NCBI GenBank assembly: GCA_948144175.1
Contig: CANXME010000213.1
Coordinates: 1,116,001-1,180,000, forward strand
Length of the DNA stretch: 64,000 bases
Reading direction: 5' to 3'
DNA from: Closterium sp. NIES-65
Lineage: Eukaryota; Streptophyta; Zygnematophyceae; Desmidiales; Closteriaceae
The notes beneath the pieces are model-generated. The model did no database searches, was not told where the DNA came from, and was given only the letters and a program-made list of their open reading frames with translations. The position numbers and the translations under genes were made by a program. Positions 20,301-27,888 of the stretch are shown one piece after another (position 1 is the stretch's first letter; each line of letters starts with the position of its first letter).

Positions 20301-23271
20301 AGTCCGGGGGAGGGGGGAGGGAAGGAGTGCGGTAGGGGAAGAGACGGTAGAAGGGGACTGACTCGTCGAACGTGACGTCCTGGGAGGACAGAACGCGACG
20401 AGAGGAGGGGTGGTAAAACTGCCACCCTGGGGCGTCAGTGGGGAAGCCAAGGAAGACACAGGGAGCAGCACGAGGGGACAGCTTGTCCGCAGACAAGTCG
20501 CGGACAAACGCCCGAGATCCCCAGACACGGAACACAGACGCATCGCCAACCTTCCCCGTCCACAGCAAGGCTGGGGACATCGCTGGCCGAGAGACCCGGG
20601 GGTGAAGGTTGAGCTGATGCGCCGCGTACTGAACCGCAAACGGCCACAGAAAATGGGGGGCAGCCGCATGCATCATGGACGTACGAGCGACATCCATGAC
20701 CATGCCAATGCGGCGCTCAGCAATCCCATTTTGCTGTGGTGAGTCCGGAAGCGTGAAGGTCTGGCGGATCCCCCGTGCACGACAGTAGTCTCGCAGAAGG
20801 CGAGAAGAGAACTCTCCGCCTCTGTCAGAGTGCAGACGCAGAACAGGAAAGTCCGAGCCGAAGCTCTTCCTGAGCTGGAGACGAGCCTCGCGGATCCAGT
20901 CGATCAGCACCTCAGTGACCGCACCCTTGCTGCGCAAGGGGAGGACTGTGGTGTAACGCGAGTAGTCGTCAACCACCAACAGGAAGTAGCGCTCGTAACC
21001 CTGCCCACGGATGGGGGCTGGGCCCCACACATCCATGTGAAGCGTCTGCAGGGGAGCCTCTGTCGGGGGGAAGTGGGAGGAGTGAGGAGTAGCCCGGAGG
21101 CGACCCTCGACACAGGGGACACAGGAAGGTCCTGGCCCGGAGGGGAGAGGAGGGAGAGACTGGGGAAGACCAGAGACAAGGACACGGGAAGCCATGCTCC
21201 GAAGACGGGGCAAGGAGGGGTGGCCAAGACGGTGGTGCCACAGGAGAGTCTCGTGAGACAGGAGGCGACAAGAACAGGGGGCAGACTCAGGACCTGACCG
21301 GGACGAAGCAGCAAGTACCTGACCCGACGCAGCCACCTGACCAGACGCAGGGACAGGAGGAGACTCAACGGTCAGGGTGTAGAGACTCGACCCCGGCCGA
21401 CGTGAGAACGTGGCCAGGTGTCGGCCTGTGCGAGCCTCCGTGCAGTGGGTCACCCTCTGACGCGCAGGAGTGAACTGGTGAACACCCCCATCCTGCAGGT
21501 CCGCTCCACTCACCAAGTTCGTAGAGAACGAGGGAAGGTACAGATCCGACAGGGTGCCCGAAGGGGCAGCCGGACACGGGAGGACAGTGGAGAAGTGAGA
21601 CAGGACAGGACCCCCAGAGGGGTCAGCAAGGGAGACCGCAACCGGCCTGGCGAGCGGCGAAAGGGTAGTGCGGTCTCGAAAGAAGGAGCGAGAAGCTCCG
21701 GAGTCAAGTGTGAAAGTGAGGGAGGACGAGGACGACTCAGTACCTGAGAGCGCAGTCTCACCAGTACCTGAGAGCGCAGACGCACTGGCACCTAGAGCAG
21801 CAGCCTCACAAGCACCTAGCGCAGCAGTACCAATGCCCGGGTCGGGCTGAAAACACCGGTAACCCTCATTCTCCTCACTATAATCCACAACATACATAGC
21901 AGTAAGGATAGCATCAAAATCAAGATCAAAGATCGCTACACCAGCCCTGAGAAGCTCATCCCAGCGAGGGATCTCACTAGCCCCAGGGAACTGCTGACGC
22001 CAAGCGTCCGTCAGGCGGCCAAAGCAGCGCTGGGTGGCGTGGGCACCCCCACACTGCTCACCCGCGCGGTCGCCGGAACGAAGAACGTAGGTGCAGGGAC
22101 CAGTACCCCCACCCCTCTGACGCCCAGCGTACCACTCACGAAGCTGCTGAGGCGAAGGGATGTCCCGCGAGCGCTGCTGCTGCTGCTGCCGGTGCGAGCG
22201 CTGGCCACCACCACCGCCGCTACGCTGCTGGGTACCACCCCGACCAGCTCCACCTCCTCCACCACTACTGCCTCCTCCGCTGCCGCCTCCACTGCCTCCA
22301 ACTCCGCCGCCTCCACCTCCGCCGCTGCCTCCACCACCACCGCTGGCACCACCACCACCGTCTCCGCCGCTGCTGCCGCCACCACCACCACCACCCCCGC
22401 CACTAGCCCCGCCGCCACCCCCACTCCCTCCGCCGCCACCGCCGCCACCGCCACCGCCCCCTCCAGCTCCACCCGCGCCCTTGCCCCCCTTGCCCTTGCT
22501 GGAGCGACGTCTCCCACTAGGGGCAGACGCCGCGCCGACCGACTCAAGACCAAGCAGGTCGGCAGCAGCAGCAGAGGCAACAGAGGGCAGCAAGGGGGAA
22601 GGAGAGCACCCCTCAAAGATGGGGGTGCGAGGGTCACCACGAGAAGCACCTACAGCGACTATGCTCTTCTCCGCTGCAAGGAGGGCCTTCTCGAGGAGGT
22701 CGACGGTGAGAGTGGTGGGACAGACTGCGAGAAAGTGGTCCCTGACGACGCGAAGGGAGTCAGGGAGGCGTGCGACTACGTAGTAGAGAGCGATGTACAT
22801 GGGGGGGGGGTTCTTAGCGCAGAACTCAGCAGGAAGGGCGGCGCGGTAGCGAGTGTCACTAGTGCGGAGGTGCGTAATGAGGTCAGCGACAGTGGGAAAG
22901 GCAGAGAGGTCAGGAAAGAGGTAGGGAAGCATGAGACGGCTCAGTGCAGCAGTGGCAGGGGAGGAGTAGCGCGCAACTACAGCGTCGTACAAGGTCTGAG
23001 CACTCTTGTACTGACTAAAGTGCGCACGCTCAGAGGTAGGGAGGTGGCGACGCACAGCAAGACGTGCAGCAGCATCGCGGGTGGCCCACTTAGAGCGGAC
23101 AGCGGGATCAGCATCAGCAGCAGGAGCAGGAGAGGCGCCAGAGGTGAGGTCAAAGAGAGAAAGGTTGTCAGCCCTGTCGCACTGTAAGAACAGCTGCAGG
23201 TCGTCTAACCAGACCTCAAAATCAATGGCGCGACCCTCAGCGTCAAAAGCTAGGACACTAGGGGTAGCCAT
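17359..23271 (-). CDS. Copia E gag-pol polyprotein
   Basis: About 1970 residues in a single frame. The start MATPSVLAFDAEG at 23271 was chosen because the sibling elements begin at the same ATG; an in-frame ATG eight codons earlier exists. Parts: gag about 1-260, poly-Gly/Ser linker about 265-365, PQQLREWYA motif then zinc knuckle C-X13-C-X3-H-X4-C near 400, and protease LDSGAS near 520. GAG-pre-integrase HHRLGHPS is near 680, and the integrase core near 745-850 has VVDDYSRY, HSDRGGEF and QQNGIAERR. An IN-RT spacer follows with EPGGA-type repeats and a second motif PQELREWFA. RT is about 1465-1720 (YVDDLVFA) and RNase H about 1810-1960. A single gag-pol frame without frameshift is common in copia. 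The GC-rich third positions match the siblings. Confidence 0.93.
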   Translation of the reverse strand: MATPSVLAFDAEGRAIDFEVWLDDLQLFLQCDRADNLSLFDLTSGASPAPAADADPAVRSKWATRDAAARLAVRRHLPTSERAHFSQYKSAQTLYDAVVARYSSPATAALSRLMLPYLFPDLSAFPTVADLITHLRTSDTRYRAALPAEFCAKNPPPMYIALYYVVARLPDSLRVVRDHFLAVCPTTLTVDLLEKALLAAEKSIVAVGASRGDPRTPIFEGCSPSPLLPSVASAAAADLLGLESVGAASAPSGRRRSSKGKGGKGAGGAGGGGGGGGGGGGGSGGGGGASGGGGGGGGGSSGGDGGGGASGGGGGSGGGGGGGVGGSGGGSGGGSSGGGGGAGRGGTQQRSGGGGGQRSHRQQQQQRSRDIPSPQQLREWYAGRQRGGGTGPCTYVLRSGDRAGEQCGGAHATQRCFGRLTDAWRQQFPGASEIPRWDELLRAGVAIFDLDFDAILTAMYVVDYSEENEGYRCFQPDPGIGTAALGACEAAALGASASALSGTGETALSGTESSSSSLTFTLDSGASRSFFRDRTTLSPLARPVAVSLADPSGGPVLSHFSTVLPCPAAPSGTLSDLYLPSFSTNLVSGADLQDGGVHQFTPARQRVTHCTEARTGRHLATFSRRPGSSLYTLTVESPPVPASGQVAASGQVLAASSRSGPESAPCSCRLLSHETLLWHHRLGHPSLPRLRSMASRVLVSGLPQSLPPLPSGPGPSCVPCVEGRLRATPHSSHFPPTEAPLQTLHMDVWGPAPIRGQGYERYFLLVVDDYSRYTTVLPLRSKGAVTEVLIDWIREARLQLRKSFGSDFPVLRLHSDRGGEFSSRLLRDYCRARGIRQTFTLPDSPQQNGIAERRIGMVMDVARTSMMHAAAPHFLWPFAVQYAAHQLNLHPRVSRPAMSPALLWTGKVGDASVFRVWGSRAFVRDLSADKLSPRAAPCVFLGFPTDAPGWQFYHPSSRRVLSSQDVTFDESVPFYRLFPYRTPSLPPPPDFLVPVPPPVDPLPPQVPAPSGVSQVDAVDPVEVTGDSGAAAGAEPGGADSGGAVRGGAEPGGATAGGAGPEGATAEGAEPGGAEPGGAVPGGAGSGGAGSGAAEPGGAELGAAEPGGAASGAAEPGVSPAAASRREPLSPQELREWFARRWRRAAESGGAAAGAGAGASSTVEGAGAAGPGAAGPAGPPGAGAAEGVRAEPTAVGPAAGGVGGAGAVAEGAGAVPAESGAAARPRPYFVPLLQQVLGLSPPVEGPPPVQSQPLLEPSSPLPAPSPYTGPTGGLAERREPASRPASPVRAARASGRSSRQRPPPVPGTHRMSLRPSTAPLRAPLPSPPESSLPALADPESDSLRAASPTVTRLLATVVSDPSFESTAASALVTELVDFAARCRLDYAASLVAESASVCPPSVGGECALGTDVLEDRQEELQCLAAASPHLASVLLAPEGDPDALDIPTPRSYAEAVEGPYSSQWQAAMDAEMASWKSTGTYVDAVPPPGANIVSGMWIFRVKRPPGSPPVFKARYVARGFSQRQGVDYFQTFSPTPKMTTLRVLLHIAAQRDYELHSLDFSTAFLQGSLHEEIWLRRPPGFTGTFPPGTQWSLRRPVYGLRQAPREWHDTLRTTLAAFGFAPSTADPSLFLRTDTSLPPFYILVYVDDLVFATADTAGLAYVKSELLKRHTCTDLGELRSYLGLQITRDRARRTITLTHSHMVQQVLQRFGFTYSSPQATPLPTRHSLSALPSDESVESSGPYAELVGCLMYLMTCTRPDLAYPLSILARYVAPGRHRPEHMAAAKRVLRYLCSTLGMGLVLGGRGPVVLTGHADASWADDQATQRSSQGYTFSLGSGSVSWRSTRSSSVLGSSCEAEIYAGAMAAQELRWLTYLLTDLGEPPRSPPVLYVDNKAMLALCREQRLEHRTKHIALSYFLARELQQRGQLRLAYVASEANTADVFTKALAPCDHQRFCTQLGLVPVLPHLLSS

Positions 23272-23369
23272 GGCGACGACAGCGACGCAGTGCAAGCAGT
23301 AGGGAAAGAGCTCGCAGTGGCAGTGGGACTGTGCTCACCAGGCAGGGCAGGTCGAGTAGGTATGCAGAA

Positions 23370-23566
23370 AGGCGGCTCAGCGACCTGGCGGCTCGGGTGC
23401 TGGGCGGCTCGGGCGCAGGGCGGCTCGGCTCCCGGGCGGCTCGGCGGTAGGGCAGCTCGGGGGCAGGGCGGCTCGGCTCCTGGGCGGCTCGGCGACAGGG
23501 CGGCTCGGGTGCAGGGCGGCTCGGCTCCCGGGCGGCTCGGCTGCAGGGCGGCTCGGCTCCCGGTAG

Positions 23567-23597
<31 letters not shown>

Positions 23598-24250
23598 CGC
23601 GGTCGAGCAGGCGGCCGGGGCCGCGGTAGTAGCGGGCGGCGAGGCCGTGCGAGCAGGCAGCCGGGGCCGCGACAGGAGCGGGCGGCGGGGCCGCGGTCGA
23701 ACAGGCGGCTGGGGCCGCGGTCGTAGCAGGCGGCCGGGGCCGCGATCGTAGTGGGCGGCGGCCGCGGCGTAGCGGGCGGCAGGGCCGCGTCGAGCAGGCG
23801 GCCGGGGGCTGCGTCGAGCAGGCGGCTGGGGGCCGCGACAGGAGCGGGCGGCGGGGCCGCGGTCGAACAGGCGGCTGGGGCCGCGGTCGTAGCAGGCGGC
23901 CGGGGCCGCGGTCGTAGCAGGCGGCGGCCGCGGCGTAGCGGGCGGCAGGGCCGCGTCAAGCAGGCGGCTGGGGGCCGCGTCGAGTAGGCGGCTGGGGGCC
24001 GCGACAGGAGCGGGCGGCGGGGCCGCGGTCGAACAGGCGGCTGGGGGGCCGCGGTCGTAGCAGGCGGCCGGGGCCGCGGTCGTAGTAGGCGGCAGCCGCG
24101 GCGTAGCGGGCGGCAGGGCCGCGTCGAGCAGGCGGCTGGGGGCCGTGTCGAGCAGGCGGCTGGGGGGGCCGCGTCGAGCAGGCGGCTGGGGCCGCGATCG
24201 TAGCGGGCGGCTGGGGCCGCGACTTAGCGGGCGGCTGGGCCGCGTGTGGG
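23370..24250 (-). repeat. Leader arrays of copia E, including a G28 run
   Basis: The outer array is built from about 24-bp GGCGGCTGGGGCCGCG-type units. They are organised in a higher-order repeat of about 166 bp: GACAGGAGCGGGCGG recurs at about 23671, 23837 and 24003. A run of 28 G lies at 23569-23596. The inner part (23375-23560) repeats GGCGGCTCGG just upstream of gag. No function is known to me. Confidence 0.85.
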
Positions 24251-24362
24251 AGGGAGGCGACACGGAGGGTCGCTCGATAGCGGAAAAAAAAGTTGAGCGC
24301 GCCTCGGGGCGCGCTTCGGTGGGCCCTAGGCAGAGTTCCACAGGGAACCCGCTCTGATACCA

Positions 24363-24498
24363 TGTGAAATGAGTAAGCAGGAATGAATGAACTATGAATG
24401 AAAGCAGTACAAATATGAAACCCTAACTGGGTTGTACCCCCTATGGGATACCCCACTACAGCCTACACAGCAGTATAAGCTATAGATATGTTCTGACA
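24363..24498 (-). repeat. 5' LTR of copia E
   Basis: 136 bp. The duplication GGCGT follows at 24499-24503, where the gypsy D sequence resumes. Confidence 0.93.
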
Positions 24499-24539
24499 GG
24501 CGTTGACCTGGACTGTCGAAGATTCAGGTGGCTGCCAGC

Positions 24540-26210
24540 GAGGTAGAACGACCCAGTTACCACTACTTCACACTGTGCAGCTCCCCGTCGTCCAGTCGAT
24601 CCGTAGATTGTACCGTCGTAGCCAATCACGTCCCAATAAAATGCCGTGCCCATCCAGTGTCGTCGCGAGCATTTCCTGTGTAAACCCGAAGTTCCCCCCG
24701 CAGCGGACTTTTACGCGCTCCACCTTTTCCCGTATGGCCAGGGGCGTGCCGTCGACTAAGCGTGCATCTATCTCAGGTAAACATCGGTTAAGCGTTAATT
24801 GTAATTTTCGTGCGGTTGCGGTATTAACTAAGCTGTGGCTTGCTCCTCCGTCAATGAAGATCTTCACTGCTGCTCCCTGTATTTTCCCGTAGATCAGTAC
24901 CGGGCAATCCGTCGCTGTACCCTCCTTATTCATCCGAGCCCTATCGATGGCGTGAATCGGTACTGTGACTCGGTGAGGGTCGGTGTGGTTGGGCGAGCAG
25001 GCAGTCTCGTCAGTAGTTGGCCCAACTTCTACTGACTGCTGGCGTTTCCCTGCCTCCGAGACTCCCTCCCCTGCTCTGCTCCCCGACGCCTCAGCTCCTC
25101 TAGACATTCGCTCTTGCGATGGCCCGGCCGGTTGCAAGCAAAGCAGCGCCCTCTAAACGGCGCGGCAGCTGCATTTGCTGCGACGGCATGTACAGTGGCG
25201 TGCTCGGTCGGTCCCCGAGGACGATGTCCGTAATAGGACCCCGGTCTCGGTCGGCGTAGGATATCGATTTTCTCGGCGAGCGCGAGGATCTCGTTGAAAT
25301 TCGAGAGCCCGCGTAGCATTATCTCGTGCGAGATGTCCGGCTTCAGCCCTCCGACGTAACGGTCCACCCGCTCCGCCTCGTGCATGTAGCCGACCTGTTC
25401 GCAAAGTGCGAGAAACCCGCTGGTGTAGTCTTGAACTGACCCGAGCTGGCGCCAAGTGCGCAGTTTCTGACGCGCCGAAATCGAGGCCGCGATCGGCTCA
25501 AAGCGCGCCCGAAGCCCTGCGCACCACGCATCCCACGTGCTGTATTGGGCGGTTTCGCAGAACGAACTCCAGGTAACAGCTGGACCCGAGGGCCCTTCCT
25601 CGTGCGACAGTGGCCTGTAGGCGCGCGGCGACGTCACAATGACTCGCCACCAGTCCATGGCGGGGCCCCTGAGTAGTGAAACCGCATACCGGATCTTGGC
25701 GGCGTCCGACTCGACGTAGTTGGCGTCGAAAAACACATTCATCGTGAAGACCCACGATTGAACTGTCGGGCCGCCGCGTTGGCTTGGGTCGAAGCAGGGC
25801 GGGCGTTGCGGCTTGAGTGGCATTGGGGCCATCATGGCGTTCTCGCCACTTGTCGCCGCAAACTCCACGTGCCGACGGGCTTCTCGGGGCTCCCGTGGGC
25901 TTAATGCGCTCCTGTTCCCTCCCATGCCGGGCATCGGTTGGGCTGCGCCGTCACTGGCTGCGCCTGAGCGCTGTCCCGTGCTGTTGTGTTGCGTTGGTGT
26001 GCCGGATGAGATGACGATGGGCTCCTCCGAATGTGCAGATGCATTGGTTGGTGCGTGTGATGGCGTCGGTACGTTCACCGTTGACGGGCGGAGTCACGTT
26101 CCGCCGTGAGAGTCGCGATTTCGAGCGCCGAATCCTCCAATTGACGCACGAGACGATCGAGTTGCTCCTGCGTCAACGTGGCGAGATTGAAATCGGCCAT
26201 GGCGGGGGGT
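24540..26210 (-). CDS. Gypsy D gag and protease region
   Basis: The minus strand encodes a gypsy gag (capsid-like stretch with VQSWVFTMNVFFDA and LRTWRQLGSVQDYTSGFLALCEQ). A CCHC zinc knuckle CFACNRPGHRKSEC follows near 25.13 kb. Then comes an aspartic protease (KIFIDGGASHSLVNTATA near 24.85 kb, followed by ILLGRDWL). An MADFNLATLTQEQLDRL-type N terminus near 26.2 kb may be the true gag start. Gag and protease lie in overlapping frames, which in this group can be joined by programmed frameshift (family knowledge). The downstream pol is displaced by copia E. Confidence 0.8.
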
Positions 26211-26383
26211 GTCGGGCAAGCTAAGCGAGAGCCTCGGTCGTGGCCGTGCGTGCTTTCGAGAGAGCACTACGAGCGGCAGTGCTGTGTCGCTGAGAGACGT
26301 CTACCCCCCCCCAAAAAATTGAGATAGTGGGAAGCGAAGGTGTGGATGCGGTCCGAGATGAGATCGTAGGCTCTGATACCAAG

Positions 26384-26715
26384 TGTTACGAGTGCAATTG
26401 AGTGAACGAACGAGAATTGCACTATCGAAGCAAGAATACAATTGAGCGAAGGCATGAGCGAACATTATATAGCGAAACTATAGTGGTAATGGTAATGGTC
26501 GCGCGACGAGCCTGGGACTGAGGTTGGGAAAGTGTCGAAGCGTAGGCCCGGAGCGCGGGTTACCAGCCGAGCCGTGAGGTCGGGATGCGATGTGCGAAAA
26601 GGGCGGGATGATGAATGATGCGATGGTCGTGAGTGGTAACGGTGCTGACTGAGGTGCTACAGTGATGTACGCGTTGAGCAGGGACGCGAAGTAAGGAAAA
26701 GGGAATTTCCTTAGA
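26384..26715 (-). repeat. 5' LTR of gypsy D
   Basis: 332 bp, with TATA-like TATATAA at 26465-26471 (minus). Its outer terminus is followed by GTACT (26716-26720), pairing with 13689-13693. Confidence 0.92.
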
Positions 26716-26773
26716 GTACTCGTTTGACACCTTAGTGCAATTCTAGCTACTTAGATTCATTGCACCCGTAACA
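26716..26773 (+). repeat. End of the 3' LTR of gypsy C (right copy of GTACT, then 53 bp)
   Basis: Starts with the duplicated GTACT of D and continues to the LTR end ...GCACCCGTAACA at 26773. The last base of the left retroelement nest is therefore 26773. The 5-bp host duplication of C would be GGAAC (26774-26778), its partner being off-window. Confidence 0.85.
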
Positions 26774-27888
26774 GGAACACATGTTTTTGTGCCTTTCCAG
26801 CAGGCTCGACTCGGCCCACCAACCTTGGTGCTGCTGTTCGCAGCGGCAAAGAAAAGCTAGCATACATCTCCCCTTCCCTTCCCCTTCTCCCCTCCCAATT
26901 TCACCGCAAACCTATTTCCCGCGCGCGCGGCCCCTCAGCCCACCACGTCCTCCCCCCTCTCCGTTCCGCCACCCAAATTTCTTGCGCTACAGTTCCATTC
27001 CGCCACGACCCAAGCGCATTCGCTCCCCCTCCTCCGCTCCACCTCCCCCACTCCCCTTCCCCCCGCTACACCTCAGTGGACCAATCAGCCCATCATGCTG
27101 CCGCATCCATGGCAGCCATGGCGACTTTTTTCACCCACATCATGTCATGTGCACGCCCTCCAGTCCAGTATCTCCACCCACCCCACCCACCTCTGCTCCG
27201 CGCCCTGTTGCATGAGCAAGTTCAACCTTGACTACCTCCCTAATTACTCTGTTCCGCCTTTGCAGTGTGTGGCCTTGATTGTCCCAACCACAGGGATCTA
27301 AAAACGTCCCGTCAGTTCTCGTATACGTAGTAAGGGGACTGGCTTTTGCACAAGACGACGTGCAGGTGTGAGCCTGAGGTTGTCGGTCTGGACGTTAACA
27401 GTGCGTTTTTGTGAGTAAAATCAGACGGGCGTAAACACGACCGAGTGCGTGGCCAAGGTCGCAGTAGCCCGCCTCTCCCCGATGCGCGTGCTCCACGAGC
27501 GACGCTCCCAGCAGCTTAGTACCGGCGTCGTCCCAGTTGGCCGTGCAAAGCCGTTTTTTGACCGGGCGAGCCGAATGTGGGCTGGTGCGTTTCGGCATCA
27601 CCGTTAGCCGCTTATCCTCACCGGTTTCCCGCCAATGGCAGTGCGTTAAATCCACCGTGCTTCGTCAGCGCAGCTATATCGCCAGTTCGCGCCCCACATT
27701 GCGCGGCCGGACGTGTGACATGGCTGCCAGCTGGCGTCCACGTCATCATATTCAGACGGTGACGATTCGGGCGTTCTCTGCTGCTGTCTCTGCCTAGTAA
27801 TCCCTTTCCGTTTGTTCCTCTCGTCTCTTGAATTCTCCATTATCCCTGCGTTGCTTAAGGACGAGGAACACGAAGCCGACGAGGGCCG
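26774..27888. other. Host upstream region of the MKP1-type gene
   Basis: About 1.1 kb with no supported gene. A pyrimidine-rich stretch (about 26860-27075) rich in CCCCTTCCC lies upstream. I see no clear TATA box. It presumably contains the promoter and 5' untranslated region of the phosphatase gene. Short frames on both strands here look incidental. Confidence 0.6.

Larger units (their letters stand above)
17016..24498 (-). mobile_element. Copia element E, looks whole, very young
   Basis: 7483-bp Ty1/copia element on the minus strand inside gypsy D. LTRs at 17016-17151 and 24363-24498 are 136 bp each and differ at one site. It is flanked by GGCGT. The primer site TGGTATCAGAGC abuts the 5' LTR (24351-24362), and a polypurine-type tract next to the 3' LTR reads GCCTATGGGGGTG (17152-17164). 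One uninterrupted gag-pol frame (17359-23271) is preceded by a roughly 1-kb GC-rich leader. It is the reference copy for the family represented by A, B, F, H and I. Confidence 0.95.
13694..26715 (-). mobile_element. Gypsy element D (chromovirus) inserted in the LTR of C and carrying copia E
   Basis: Complete Ty3/gypsy unit on the minus strand with 332-bp LTRs at 13694-14025 and 26384-26715. They differ at about 3 positions (under 1%), so the insertion is young. Flanking duplication GTACT. The primer site TGGTATCAGAGC lies two bases inside the 5' LTR (26370-26381). Coding order from right to left: gag with CFACNRPGHRKSEC zinc knuckle (about 26.2-25.0 kb), aspartic protease (FIDGGASHS, near 24.85 kb), then after the E insertion reverse transcriptase, RNase H, integrase and chromodomain (17.0-14.05 kb). 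Apart from E it appears nearly whole, with few breaks if any. Confidence 0.93.
7626..26773 (+). mobile_element. Gypsy element C (chromovirus), 3' half, carrying copia B, a hAT and gypsy D
   Basis: Ty3/gypsy element on the plus strand. Visible pieces: RNase H to integrase at 7626-9216, the chromodomain and start of the 3' LTR at 13155-13693, and the last part of the 3' LTR at 26721-26773. The RNase H reads HPPEHNYPIHDREMLAIVHAF, and the integrase core has MDFVTGLP and the DRDTKF and HPDTDGQTERTN boxes. The C-terminal chromodomain carries EFLVRWKDRTPTEDSWVPL. Gypsy D encodes a close relative. C is the oldest unit on this side, since B, the hAT and D all lie in it. It is broken (several breaks besides the insertions). 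Its 5' half is beyond the left edge. Confidence 0.9.

Noticed and set aside
23290-24357. Pro/Arg/Ala-rich open frames across the copia leaders as host proline-rich proteins
   Set aside because: They fall exactly on the tandem arrays between primer site and gag, differ totally between sibling elements, and run into the LTR.
26033-26224. Short plus-strand frames within the gag region of gypsy D
   Set aside because: Opposite-strand shadows of the gag gene.
27395-27655. 86-codon minus-strand frame upstream of MKP1
   Set aside because: No recognisable domain, lies in the expected promoter/5' region, composition like its surroundings; most likely a chance frame.
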